Shown: positions 41,604 through 51,244, numbered from the stretch's first letter. The stretch is 64,000 nucleotides of DNA from Humidesulfovibrio sp. (GCF_031082295.1 NZ_JAVHLD010000005.1:117075-181074), one strand, 5' to 3'. Notes: generated by a model not told the origin, from the sequence alone. Numbers and translations: made by a program.

Positions 41604-41641
41604 CGGGCAGGAGCGGCAGCATGCGGCTCCTGCCCGTTTTT
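41604..41641 (+). terminator. rho-independent terminator after rpmA
   Basis: CGGGCAGGAGC...GCTCCTGCCCG followed by TTTTTC. Confidence 0.85.
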
Positions 41642-41667
41642 CTTCGGTTCAGGCGGTTAACCAGCCC

Positions 41668-42735
41668 ATGCGATTCGTCGACGAAGCCAGCATCATCGTG
41701 CGCTCCGGCAAGGGCGGCAACGGCAGCGCCTCCCTCAAACGCGCCAAGAACCTGCCTAAGGGCGGACCCGACGGCGGCGACGGCGGCAAGGGCGGCGATG
41801 TCATCTTCCGCGCCAGCAACCGCCTTTTGACCCTGTACGACTTCCGCGTGCGCAGCATGTTCGAGGCCGAGAACGGCGTCAACGGCAAGGGCCAGGACAA
41901 ATACGGCCGCAACGGCGAGGACCTCGTCATCGAGGTGCCTGTGGGCACCATGCTCTGGGACATGACCGAGGACGAGGACGAGCCCGTGCTCCTCGCCGAC
42001 CTCGCGCGCGCCGACCAGGAGTTCGTCGTCTGCCCCGGCGGCATCGGCGGGCGCGGCAATCTGCACTTCAAGACCTCCACCAACCGCGCGCCCAAATACG
42101 CCGAGCCCGGCAAGCCCGCCACGGAGAAGCGGCTCATGCTGCGGCTCAAGGTGCTGGCCGACGCGGGCCTGCTGGGCCTGCCCAACGCGGGCAAGTCCAC
42201 CTTTCTCTCCGCCGTGTCCGCGGCGCGGCCCAAGATCGCGGCCTATCCCTTCACCACCCTGGTGCCCAACCTGGGCGTGGTGGAGGACCAGAACTCGCGC
42301 CGCCTGGTCATCGCCGACATTCCCGGCCTCATCGAGGGCGCCAGCCAGGGAGCGGGCCTGGGCTACCAGTTTCTGAAGCACGTGGAGCGCACGCGCTTTC
42401 TCGTGCACATCCTCTCCGGCGAGGATGCCGACCCGGAGAACCCGGAGGCCGGCTACGCCATGCTGAACGAGGAGCTGCGCGCGTTCGACGCCGACCTCGC
42501 GGCCAAGCCGCAGATTCGCGTCATCAACAAGATCGACGTGCTGGACCCGGAGCGGCTGGCCGCCCTGCGCAAGAACGCGCCAGGCGACATCCTTTTCGTC
42601 TCGGCACTCACCGGCGAGGGCCTGGACAAGCTTTTGGCCGAGATGTGGGCGCGCTTCGACGCGCTGAGCCCGGCTGCGGAACTGAACGAGGACGGCTCCG
42701 AGATCGAGGCGCCCGACTGGGCGGGGGAGAGCTAG
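41668..42735 (+). CDS. obgE: GTPase ObgE
   Basis: MRFVDEASIIVRSGKGGNGSASLKR, LGLPNAGKSTFLSAVSAARPKIAAYPFTTL. Confidence 0.96.
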   Translation: MRFVDEASIIVRSGKGGNGSASLKRAKNLPKGGPDGGDGGKGGDVIFRASNRLLTLYDFRVRSMFEAENGVNGKGQDKYGRNGEDLVIEVPVGTMLWDMTEDEDEPVLLADLARADQEFVVCPGGIGGRGNLHFKTSTNRAPKYAEPGKPATEKRLMLRLKVLADAGLLGLPNAGKSTFLSAVSAARPKIAAYPFTTLVPNLGVVEDQNSRRLVIADIPGLIEGASQGAGLGYQFLKHVERTRFLVHILSGEDADPENPEAGYAMLNEELRAFDADLAAKPQIRVINKIDVLDPERLAALRKNAPGDILFVSALTGEGLDKLLAEMWARFDALSPAAELNEDGSEIEAPDWAGES

Positions 42736-42738
42736 GGC

Positions 42739-43935
42739 ATGAGCGGAAAGTCCGGACACCCTGACGCGGGCGCCATGCGTCGTGAGAACCTGGGCCGCGA
42801 GATCCTTGGCCGCGCGAAATGCGTGGTGGTCAAGGTGGGCAGCGCGGTGCTGACCTCTGATAAGGGCCTGGACACGAGCGTCGTGGGACGCCTGGTCGAC
42901 CAGATCGCCGCGCTGCGCGACCGTGGCCTGGAGGTGGTGCTCGTGAGCTCCGGGGCCGTGGCCGCCGGACGCATGCGCATCCGCCAGAGCCTGTCGGACG
43001 CCTCCAAGATCGATTTCGCCGAGCTGCCCTCGCGCCAGGCCGCCTCAAGCATCGGCCAGAGCCGGTTGATGCACGCCTACGACGAGGCCTTCAGCCGCTA
43101 CGGAAAGACCGTGGCCCAGATCCTGCTCACCCGCGAGGACCTGAAGAGCCGCGCGCGCTTCCGCAACGCCCGCAACACCCTCCGCAGGCTGCTGGACTGG
43201 GGCGTCATCCCCATCGTCAACGAGAACGACACCGTGGCCGTGGCCGAGCTCAAGTTCGGCGACAACGACACCCTGGCGAGCCTCATGGTGGACCTGGTGG
43301 GCGCGGACCTGTTCGTGAATCTGACCAGCGCAGACGGCGTGTTCGACAAGAACCCGGACAAGCATCCTGACGCGGCCTGCGTGCCCATGATCGAGGACAT
43401 CGAGAGCCTGGACATCGAGGTCATGTGCGACGGCAAGACAAGCGTCGGCTCCGGGGGCATGTACTCCAAGCTCCGGGCCGCGCGGCGCGCCGCCCAGCTC
43501 GGCGTGCCCACGCTCATTGTCTCGGGCAAGAGCCAGCTCGCGCTGGAGCGGATTTTCGCCGGGGAGGCCCTGGGCACCCTGGTGCTGCCCTGTGGGCGGC
43601 TGGTGTCGCACCGCAAGTTCTGGGTGGCCTACCACGATGACCCCGTGGGCACCGTGAGCGTCGATGCCGGGGCCGCCAAGGCCCTGCGCGAGAACGGCAA
43701 AAGCCTCCTGCCCGCGGGCATCCGCAAGGTGGAGGGCGGCTTCGAGCGCGGCGCGCTGGTGCGCATCGTCGACCTGGAAGGCCGCCACGTGGGCGTGGGC
43801 CTGTCCAACTATTCCGGCGCGGAGCTGGCCCGCATCCAGGGGCTCAAGAGCGCGGAGCTGGCCGAAGTGCTGGGCTCGGCCCCGTACCCCGAGGCCGTGC
43901 ACCGCGACAACCTTCTCCTCGACGCCGCGTTGTAG
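42739..43935 (+). CDS. proB: glutamate 5-kinase with PUA domain
   Basis: VVVKVGSAVLTSDKGLD, NENDTVAVAELKFGDNDTLAS, C-terminal PUA. Confidence 0.95.
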   Translation: MSGKSGHPDAGAMRRENLGREILGRAKCVVVKVGSAVLTSDKGLDTSVVGRLVDQIAALRDRGLEVVLVSSGAVAAGRMRIRQSLSDASKIDFAELPSRQAASSIGQSRLMHAYDEAFSRYGKTVAQILLTREDLKSRARFRNARNTLRRLLDWGVIPIVNENDTVAVAELKFGDNDTLASLMVDLVGADLFVNLTSADGVFDKNPDKHPDAACVPMIEDIESLDIEVMCDGKTSVGSGGMYSKLRAARRAAQLGVPTLIVSGKSQLALERIFAGEALGTLVLPCGRLVSHRKFWVAYHDDPVGTVSVDAGAAKALRENGKSLLPAGIRKVEGGFERGALVRIVDLEGRHVGVGLSNYSGAELARIQGLKSAELAEVLGSAPYPEAVHRDNLLLDAAL

Positions 43936-43938
43936 CCG

Positions 43939-44084
43939 GGGCCTGCCGCGAGGCGTGTCCTGCGCCCCCTGGCTTTGTCGCGCGCCTGTCCGGGGCCGTG
44001 GCTGTACCGCCAGAGTACTATCCCCGGCCCCGGACAACCCCGCTCCTCGCCAGGAAACGCAATCCATCGCCTGGCGGCAGGCCC
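43939..44084. repeat. multi-arm inverted-repeat element, copy 1
   Basis: Outer arms GGGCCTGCCGCGAGGCG/CGCCTGGCGGCAGGCCC; inner arms GTCCGGGGCCG/CGGCCCCGGAC; core GGCTGTACCGCCAGAGTACTATCCC shared with copy 2. Confidence 0.8.
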
Positions 44085-44130
44085 CAACGCCTGGCGTTGT
44101 TTCGGTACTCCCTTCGCATCCCCAAGAAAG

Positions 44131-44173
44131 CCGAAAGGGCTGTCTCTGGTTCCTCCTGAGACAGCCCTTTCGG
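44131..44173 (-). terminator. long perfect inverted repeat (terminator-like) downstream of SGNH gene
   Basis: CCGAAAGGGCTGTCTC-11 nt-GAGACAGCCCTTTCGG, 16-bp perfect stem; minus-strand tail GGCTTTCTTGG. Confidence 0.55.
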
Positions 44174-44186
44174 TGTACTGTGGGGT

Positions 44187-44207
44187 CCGGGGGCCTCAGG
44201 CCCCCGG
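44187..44207. repeat. short GC-rich REP-like hairpin
   Basis: CCGGGGGCCTCAGGCCCCCGG. Confidence 0.6.
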
Positions 44208-44243
44208 CGGGGTGCCAGGGGCGGAGCCCCAGCCTCGCTGGCC

Positions 44244-45359
44244 TTAGTACATGGGGTACACGCCGCCCACGGCTGCGCGGATGTGCTGGGTGGTGTCCAG
44301 GCCCGGCAGCACGCGGTCGCGCACGTAGCGGGCGATGAGTTCGCAGCCCTTGGCGTTGGGGTGGCCGCTGCGGGAATCCTGGGGGAAGATTCTGCCGCCG
44401 ACGAAGTGCCGCAGGTAGCCGGAAAGATCGAAGCAGGGCAGCTCCAGGTCCGCGCAGGAGGCGCGCAGCTCGGCGAGCATGGTGGCCTCGGTCACGCCCA
44501 GGGTTTCCAGGCTGTCGCGGTCGCGCACATCGGCCTCGTCCAGGCGCGTGGCCACGAGGTATTCGCGGGTGGGGATGAGCATGACGCCAAGCGAAAAGCC
44601 GTAGTTCAGCGACAGGTCGCGCAGGTGGCCCAGTACCTTGCGTGTGATCATGAGCCCGGCGGCGATGGCCGGGTGGGAGAGGTCCTGCACGGCGTTGCGG
44701 AAGTTCTCGGCGAGGTAGAAACGGCTGGCATCGATGACGCAGGGGTTCACGTCCTTTTCGCCACGCCGGCCCAGTTCGGCCAGAATCTCGTCCGGGCCAA
44801 GGTCCTGGCGCTCCGCCGAGAGCTGGGCGACGGCACGCTCCGCGCGGCCCTTCGCCGTGAGGTCGGCCAGGGGCAGGGCGGCCCAGCTGGGGTTCCAGAA
44901 ACTTTTTGCCAGGGGCGAGGTGCTGGCCCGCGCGCACTGGAAGGCCTCGGCGATGTCGTTGCCCGTGTGCAGGCAGACGACGACACGGCGCGGCGACAGG
45001 CAGAGCAGCTCCTCCATGGCCAGGGCGTATTGCACGCTGCCCCAGCCTTCGACCCCGGCGTTGTAGACCGGCTGTCCGGTCTCCGCCTGCAGGCGGAAGG
45101 GCCAGCACTGGTCTGCGCGCACGCAGGTCCCGTAGGCCTGGGAGTCGCCGATGATGGTGAGTTCGGCCTGGGAGGGCACCTCGCGGTTGCGCATGCCCAG
45201 CATGTCGTGCTCGGGATGCTCCGGGTTGCCGCGCATGAGCATCACCGGGTCATGGATGCTGCGGGGAATGTCCAGGGGCGACTCGCCGCAGGCGGCCTTG
45301 CCCAGGTAGCCCTGGAGCAGTTCGAATTGACGGAGCGTGGTCGTAATCTGTGCGCGCAT
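44244..45359 (-). CDS. SGNH/GDSL hydrolase-like protein
   Basis: AELTIIGDSQAYGTCV (block I), HTGNDIAEAFQ, GHPNAKGCELIARYV (block V); start likely internal Met MRAQITTTLRQF. Confidence 0.75.
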   Translation of the reverse strand: MRAQITTTLRQFELLQGYLGKAACGESPLDIPRSIHDPVMLMRGNPEHPEHDMLGMRNREVPSQAELTIIGDSQAYGTCVRADQCWPFRLQAETGQPVYNAGVEGWGSVQYALAMEELLCLSPRRVVVCLHTGNDIAEAFQCARASTSPLAKSFWNPSWAALPLADLTAKGRAERAVAQLSAERQDLGPDEILAELGRRGEKDVNPCVIDASRFYLAENFRNAVQDLSHPAIAAGLMITRKVLGHLRDLSLNYGFSLGVMLIPTREYLVATRLDEADVRDRDSLETLGVTEATMLAELRASCADLELPCFDLSGYLRHFVGGRIFPQDSRSGHPNAKGCELIARYVRDRVLPGLDTTQHIRAAVGGVYPMY

Positions 45360-45490
45360 GAAAACCCCCCTGAGCATGTTCGTGGCGCGGGGTAATTTCT
45401 TCCCGCGCCACGAGTTGTGCAAGGGGTGTGCCGGGGGCTAGCCGATTGGGCTGGGCGATATGGAATGCCGACAGGATCGGCGTCAAGTGG

Positions 45491-46510
45491 CTAGATGGAT
45501 TCGAGAAAGGCGTCCAGGCAGGTCGGGCAGAAGTGGCTGCCGCGCCCTTTCTTGATGATCGCCAACGCCTGCTGCTTGCCCATGCCTTGGCGGTATGGCC
45601 GGTCGCTCGTCAGGGCGTCGTAGGCGTCGGCCAGGGCCAGCACGCGCGCCAGGAAGGGGATCTGCTCCCCCGTAAGGCCGCGCGGATAGCCGCTGCCGTC
45701 GTACTTCTCGTGGTGGGCATGGATGATGGTCGCCACCTCAAACAGGCTTGGAATGGGCTCCAGGATCCTTGCGCCGATGCCGGGGTGGGTCTTGATGATG
45801 TTGAATTCATCCTCGGTGAGCTTGCCCGGCTTCTGCAAAACGCTGTCAGGGATGCCGACCTTGCCGATGTCGTGCAGGCGCCCCGCGATGTGCGCCGTTT
45901 CCACCATGGTCGCACCGCAGGCCATGTGCCGGGCTATTCTGGTTGCGGTCTCGGCAACGCTGTCGGAGTGGCTGCGGGTGTAGGCGTCGCGTGCGTCCAG
46001 CGCCTGGGCCAGGCTCATGATGCTCGACAGGAGCATCACCTTTTCCTGGTTCGCCATCTCCTGCTGGGCGCTGATCAAGAGGTTCGTGTAGTCAAGAATC
46101 CTCTCGACCAGGATGATCATCTGGTCCGCCTTGAAGGGCTTGCTCAGGAAGGCCGAGACGCGCAGCTCGCGCATGATCTTGACGTTCTCTTCGGTGTCCT
46201 GGGTGCTCATGACCAGGAACGGAAGGGTGGCGTATTCCGGCTCTTCGAGCATCTTGGCGCGGAAGGCCTTGCCGTTCAAAACGGGCATGTCTATGTCTGA
46301 GATGACCATGTCCACATGGCGCTTGGCAAGAACCTTCAGCGCCTCGCGGCCATTCTCCGCGCAGTGCACGGTGTACCCGGCCTTGCCCAGGTTCTCTTCC
46401 ATGAAGGTGCGGATGGCCCTGGAATCATCCACCACCAGGATGTGTGGAGGGTGGGGCTCTTGGACTGTCGCCTGCGCGGCGAAAGATTTGGCGGCAGCGT
46501 TCTTTGCCAT
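45491..46510 (-). CDS. response regulator with HD-GYP domain
   Basis: REC domain (ILVVDDSRAIRTFMEENL, MVISDIDMPVLNG) and HD-GYP (GRLHDIGKVGIPD, HHEKYDGSGYPRGL). Confidence 0.95.
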   Translation of the reverse strand: MAKNAAAKSFAAQATVQEPHPPHILVVDDSRAIRTFMEENLGKAGYTVHCAENGREALKVLAKRHVDMVISDIDMPVLNGKAFRAKMLEEPEYATLPFLVMSTQDTEENVKIMRELRVSAFLSKPFKADQMIILVERILDYTNLLISAQQEMANQEKVMLLSSIMSLAQALDARDAYTRSHSDSVAETATRIARHMACGATMVETAHIAGRLHDIGKVGIPDSVLQKPGKLTEDEFNIIKTHPGIGARILEPIPSLFEVATIIHAHHEKYDGSGYPRGLTGEQIPFLARVLALADAYDALTSDRPYRQGMGKQQALAIIKKGRGSHFCPTCLDAFLESI

Positions 46511-47051
46511 AGACTATTCATGACCTCTCTTTCTGCATGCTGGGGGGGGCGCCTTCTTGGCAAAAGGCGCCGACATGAGCGGGAGAGCGAGCAACAGTCC
46601 TGGTCATCGGCCGGCCAGGAGGTGTAAATAGAAGAATATTCCATAGCCATTAATCACGACTGAACGCAAGCAGTTGTTTGAATTCAGACCATTCTCCGAG
46701 GTATTTGTCGGAAAGAAGTGTCCTCATGGGCTATGGGCTTGCGGCTGTCGAAAACTTTCCCTGGGCGAGGCTGCGAAAAAACTTCTAAACCCACTCTAGA
46801 AAAAATTGTGATTTTACTCGCCACAGGATTACTCAGTCTTGTGGAAAACAATTTATATTCATTTAGAATCACCTGTAGATCGGCGTAATCGTCAAATTTA
46901 CAGAATTGTACCTCATGCTGCTTTCTGGCGCCCTGTACAGAAGTTGGCCGTTGGTGTATGTTCAGATCCAAGGCTCCGGGTTGTTTCGGAGCCCTTGTGC
47001 CGGGCCGCTTTGGCCTGGCGGGATTGTTTTGGCATCGGAGCTGCTGTCGAC

Positions 47052-47726
47052 GTGAACCCGGAAAACGCCTGGCGACACCTGCGGGGGCTGACCCCCTTGA
47101 GCCTCTGCGACTGGCCCGGGCGGCCGTGCTGCGTGGTCTTCCTGGGCGGCTGCAACCTGCGCTGCCCCACCTGCCACAACGCCGCGCTCGCCTGGGACAT
47201 GGAGAGCCAGCCCCAGTTGCCGCAGGCCCGCCTGAAAGCCTTCCTCTCCAGCCGCGCGCGCTGGCTGTCCGGGGTAACCGTCAGCGGCGGCGAGCCCACC
47301 AACGTCCCCGGCATCGGCATGATCCTGCACGAAATTTCCGCCTCCGGGCTGCCCATCAAGCTCGACACCAACGCCATGCGCCCCGACGTGGTGGAGGCCC
47401 TGCTGACCGAGGGCCTGGTGGAGTTCTTTTCCGTGGATGTCAAAGGCCCCTTCGACCAGTACCCGGCCCTCACCGGCGGCGCGGTGACCGAAGAGGACGC
47501 GCGCAGAAACCTCTCGCGCATCTTCGCCCTGGCCGAAGCCCGGCCCGAGGCCTTCGCCTTCCGCACCACGCTGGTGCCCCAGCTTTCCGACCGTGACCTG
47601 ACCACCGTGCGCGGCATGCTGCCCGCCGGGTTCACCCTTGCCACCCAGGACTACAAGACCCCAAGGAGGCCGCATGCCCTCGCAGATTCTGAAGCGCGAC
47701 GGACGACTGGAAACATGGTCCAATGA
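47052..47726 (+). CDS. nrdG: anaerobic ribonucleoside-triphosphate reductase activating protein (radical SAM)
   Basis: LCDWPGRPCCVVFLGGCNLRCPTCHNAAL; CX3CX2C motif; likely GTG start (VNPENAWRHLRGLTPLS). Confidence 0.92.
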   Translation: MNPENAWRHLRGLTPLSLCDWPGRPCCVVFLGGCNLRCPTCHNAALAWDMESQPQLPQARLKAFLSSRARWLSGVTVSGGEPTNVPGIGMILHEISASGLPIKLDTNAMRPDVVEALLTEGLVEFFSVDVKGPFDQYPALTGGAVTEEDARRNLSRIFALAEARPEAFAFRTTLVPQLSDRDLTTVRGMLPAGFTLATQDYKTPRRPHALADSEARRTTGNMVQ

Positions 47727-49734
47727 CCGCATCGCCCAGGCCATCTTCAAGGCCCTCTCCGCCAGCGGCATAAAGGACCCGCTTCTTGGACGCCGCCTGG
47801 CGCTGAAGGTCGAGGCCAAGCTCAAGGATGTGGACATCCCCGAGCAGGAGCACGTGCAGGACATGGTGGAGCTGGTGCTCATGGAGATGCGCCAGTTCGC
47901 GGTGGCGCGCAAATACATCCTGTACCGCGAGAAGCGCAGGGCGCTCAGGAATCAGCGCGAGGCCTTCCTCGACATCACCGAGACCATCGACGAGTACCTG
48001 GCCAAGAGCGACTGGCGCGTGAGCGAGAACGCCAACATGAGCCACAGCTTCCAGGGGCTCATGCTGCACCTTTCCGGCACGGTGCAGGCGCGCTACGCCC
48101 TGGAGAAATATCCGGAGGAGGTGCGCCTGGCCCACGAGCACGGCTACTTCCACATCCACGACCTGTCCTTCGGCCTGGCCGGGTACTGCGCGGGCTGGAG
48201 CCTGCGCGACCTGCTGCTCGAGGGCTTCAACCTGGAGGGCCGCTCCTGCGCCGGTCCGGCCCGGCACTTCGACTCCGCCCTGGGGCAGATGGTGAACTTC
48301 CTGGGCACGCTGCAAAACGAGTGGGCGGGCGCCCAGGCCTTCAACAACGTGGACACCTACCTCGCGCCCTTCATCCGCCACGACGGCCTGAACTACAAGA
48401 AGGTGCGCCAGGCGGTGCAGAAGTTCGTGTTCAACGTCAACACCACCAGCCGCTGGGGCGGGCAGAGCCCCTTCACCAACCTGACCTTCGACCTGACCCC
48501 GCCCAAGCACATCGCCGGGGAGGCCATCATCATCGGCGGCGAGCTTCAGGACTCCACCTACGGCGAGTATGCGGCGGAAATGGAGATGTTCAATCGGGCG
48601 TTTCTGGAGGTCATGCTGGACGGCGACTACGCCGGGCAGATTTTCTCGTTCCCCATCCCCACCTACAACGTCACCGAGGACTTCCCCTGGGAGTCCGAGA
48701 TCGGCGAGCTGCTCTTGAAGCTCACGGCCAAGTACGGCGCGCCCTATTTCCAGAACTTCATCAACTCCGACCTGCAGCCCGAGGACGTGCGCAGCATGTG
48801 CTGCCGCCTGAAGATGGACCTGCGCGAGCTGCGCAACAAGGTGGGCGGGCTGTTCGGCGCTGGCGACCTCACCGGCTCCATCGGCGTTGTCACGCTGAAC
48901 CTGCCCAAGCTGGCGTATCTCTCCCAGGGCGAGGACGAGTTCCTGGGCCTGGTGGAGGAGTACGCGACCCTGGCCAAGGACTGCCTGGAGTTCAAGCGCA
49001 AACTCATCTCCGACAACCTTGAGCGCGGCATGTTCCCGTGGACCAAGCGCTACCTGAAGAACGGCTTCCGGGGGCACTTCTCCACCATCGGCCTGCTCGG
49101 CGGGCACGAGGCCTGCCTGAACCTCATCGGCAAGGGCATCGAGACCGAGAACGGCATGCGCCTGATGCGCCGCACCCTGAACCGCCTGCGCGACATCACC
49201 AGCCGCTTCCAGGAGGAGACGGGCACCCTGTACAACCTGGAGGCCACCCCGGCCGAGGGCACCAGCTACCGCCTGGCGAAGATCGACAAGAACCTTTACT
49301 CGGACATCATCACCAGCGGCAACGGCACGCCGTACTACACCAACTCCACCTGCCTGCCCGTGGGCCACTCGGAGGACGTGGTGGCCTGCCTGGAGCACCA
49401 GGACCAGCTGCAGCCGCTGTACACCGGCGGCACGGTGTTCCACACCTTCCTGGGCGAGTCCGTGGCCGACCTGGCGAGCCTGCGCGAGTTCATCGTGCGG
49501 AGCTTCCGCAACACCAAGCTGCCGTTCCTGTCCATCACGCCGACGTTCTCGGTGTGCAAGGGCCACGGCTACATCCACGGCGAGCACGAGGCCTGCCCCA
49601 CCTGCGGCGAGGAGACCGAGGTCTACACGCGCATCGTGGGCTACTACCGGCCCGTGTCGCGCTGGAACAAGGGCAAGCAGGCCGAGTACGTGGACCGCAA
49701 GGTGTACGCGGGGGTGTGCGGCTGCGACCACTAG
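47674..49734 (+). CDS. nrdD: anaerobic ribonucleoside-triphosphate reductase
   Basis: N-terminal ATP-cone MPSQILKRDGRLETWSNDRIAQAIFKAL, C-terminal CPTCGEETEVYTRIVGYYRPVSRWN (Zn site and glycyl-radical motif). Confidence 0.95.
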   Translation: MPSQILKRDGRLETWSNDRIAQAIFKALSASGIKDPLLGRRLALKVEAKLKDVDIPEQEHVQDMVELVLMEMRQFAVARKYILYREKRRALRNQREAFLDITETIDEYLAKSDWRVSENANMSHSFQGLMLHLSGTVQARYALEKYPEEVRLAHEHGYFHIHDLSFGLAGYCAGWSLRDLLLEGFNLEGRSCAGPARHFDSALGQMVNFLGTLQNEWAGAQAFNNVDTYLAPFIRHDGLNYKKVRQAVQKFVFNVNTTSRWGGQSPFTNLTFDLTPPKHIAGEAIIIGGELQDSTYGEYAAEMEMFNRAFLEVMLDGDYAGQIFSFPIPTYNVTEDFPWESEIGELLLKLTAKYGAPYFQNFINSDLQPEDVRSMCCRLKMDLRELRNKVGGLFGAGDLTGSIGVVTLNLPKLAYLSQGEDEFLGLVEEYATLAKDCLEFKRKLISDNLERGMFPWTKRYLKNGFRGHFSTIGLLGGHEACLNLIGKGIETENGMRLMRRTLNRLRDITSRFQEETGTLYNLEATPAEGTSYRLAKIDKNLYSDIITSGNGTPYYTNSTCLPVGHSEDVVACLEHQDQLQPLYTGGTVFHTFLGESVADLASLREFIVRSFRNTKLPFLSITPTFSVCKGHGYIHGEHEACPTCGEETEVYTRIVGYYRPVSRWNKGKQAEYVDRKVYAGVCGCDH

Positions 49735-49840
49735 CCGCAGGCGTTTGCTGACCACGAAACCACCGCCGGGGCGTGCTGCTCCGGCGGTTCTGTTTTGCGG
49801 GGTAGGGCGGGGGAAGCGCTGGTGTATTTCGCCCGCCACG

Positions 49841-49904
49841 TTGACAGGACGCCCGAAGCGTGGAATCGTTGGCGCATCTGCAAATATGTGGTTGCGGGTG
49901 CGCC
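49841..49904 (+). promoter_or_regulatory. promoter and inverted repeat upstream of LivK paralogue 1
   Basis: TTGACA-17 nt-AATCGT then GGCGCATCTGCA...TGCGGGTGCGCC. Confidence 0.5.
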
Positions 49905-49944
49905 TGACCCAGCGCCCTGCGCCTCCAGACGGTGGGGTGCCTGC

Positions 49945-51084
49945 ATGCACATGGCGCGCGTTCTCGCAATCCTCCTGGCGTTGTCCGCCTGCCTCGGCTG
50001 CACCCGCGAGCCGGAGCCGCTCAAGATCGGCGCGGTGCTCTCCATCACCGGCCCTGCCGCCTACCTGGGCGAGCCGGAAAAAAACACCCTGCTCATGCTC
50101 CAAGAGGAGGCCAACGCCAGGGGCGGGGTGGGCGGCCACAAGGTCGAGCTGGTCATCTACGACGACGGCTCCGACGTGAGCAGCGCCATCCAGTCCGCCA
50201 CCCGCCTCATCGAGGAGGACCGCGTGGCCGTGGTCATCGGCCCCAGCACCTCCGGCAACACCCTGGCAGTGCGCCAGCTCTTCGCCCCGGCCAGGATTCC
50301 GCTGGTGTCGTGCGCGGCCTCGGAGCGGATCGTCAAGCCAGTGGACCCGTGGGTGTTCAGCACCCCGCAGCTGGACCGCGCCGCTGTGACAAAGATTCTC
50401 GCCGACGCCCGGCGCAAGGGCTACGCCAAGCTGGCCAGCATCTCCTCCGCGGACGGCTTCGGCCAGTCCGGACGCGCCGTGCTGCAGGAGCTGGTGCGCG
50501 CCCAGGAGCTGGCCCTGGTGGCGGACGAAGTCTACGGCCCCAGCGATACTGACGTGTCCGTGCAGCTCGGCAGGATCAGGGACGCCGCGCCCGACGCCCT
50601 CATCTGCTGGGGCATCGGCCCCGGTCCGGTGACCGTGGCCCGAACCCGGGCGCAGATGGGGCTCGCCATCCCGCTCTACATGAGCCACGGCGTGGCCTCC
50701 CCGAAGTTCATCGAGCAGGCGGGGGAGAGCGCCGAGGGCGTCATGCTCCCCGCGGGGCGGCTGGCTGTGGTGGACCAGGTGCCGTCCGGGCACCCCCAGA
50801 AGGCCCTGCTTGCCGCGTACTCCCAGCGCTATGCGCAGAAGTACGGCACGCCCCCCACCACCTTCGGCGGCTACGCCTTTGACGCGTTCATGCTCGTGGC
50901 CACGGCGGTGCAGGCGGGCAAGTCGGTCAAACCCCAGGACATCCGCGACAATCTGGAGCGCACCAAGGGCCTTGCCGGGACCTCGGGCATCTTCACCATG
51001 AGCACCGCCGACCACAACGGCCTGGACGAGGGCGCGTTCCTGCTGGTGGCCGTTGCCGGGGGCCAGTGGAAGGTGCTCGACTGA
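49945..51084 (+). CDS. branched-chain amino acid ABC transporter substrate-binding lipoprotein, paralogue 1
   Basis: LGCTREPEPLKIGAVLSITGPAAYLGEPEKNTLLMLQEEANARGGVGG. Confidence 0.92.
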   Translation: MHMARVLAILLALSACLGCTREPEPLKIGAVLSITGPAAYLGEPEKNTLLMLQEEANARGGVGGHKVELVIYDDGSDVSSAIQSATRLIEEDRVAVVIGPSTSGNTLAVRQLFAPARIPLVSCAASERIVKPVDPWVFSTPQLDRAAVTKILADARRKGYAKLASISSADGFGQSGRAVLQELVRAQELALVADEVYGPSDTDVSVQLGRIRDAAPDALICWGIGPGPVTVARTRAQMGLAIPLYMSHGVASPKFIEQAGESAEGVMLPAGRLAVVDQVPSGHPQKALLAAYSQRYAQKYGTPPTTFGGYAFDAFMLVATAVQAGKSVKPQDIRDNLERTKGLAGTSGIFTMSTADHNGLDEGAFLLVAVAGGQWKVLD

Positions 51085-51136
51085 CCCGCCGGGCCAGCAG
51101 GCGTGGCGCGGCGGCGCTTAAAACGCTTGCAACACA

Positions 51137-51212
51137 TTGACAGCAGAAGCGAAATGTGGAACTGAGCATTTACTCACGGGGAGACGTGTGGCCCCCTGCG
51201 AGTGAGTGCTCA
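51137..51212 (+). promoter_or_regulatory. promoter and inverted repeat upstream of LivK paralogue 2
   Basis: TTGACA-17 nt-AACTGA overlapping TGAGCA(TTTA)CTCAC...GTGAGTGCTCA. Confidence 0.55.
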
Positions 51213-51244
51213 TTCCTTCACCAACCATCATACGAGGCATTCCC

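Noticed and set aside
46549-46572. GGCGCCTT...AAGGCGCC hairpin upstream of the HD-GYP gene
   Set aside because: Short common-type hairpin; no gene ends here on the plus strand, so not called as a terminator.
46684-46971. 95-aa minus-strand ORF in the AT-rich region
   Set aside because: No recognisable family and lies within the likely nrdG regulatory region; not enough to call a gene.
47632-51015. 1127-aa minus-strand ORF opposite nrdD and LivK paralogue 1
   Set aside because: Antisense of strongly supported genes; low-complexity composition.
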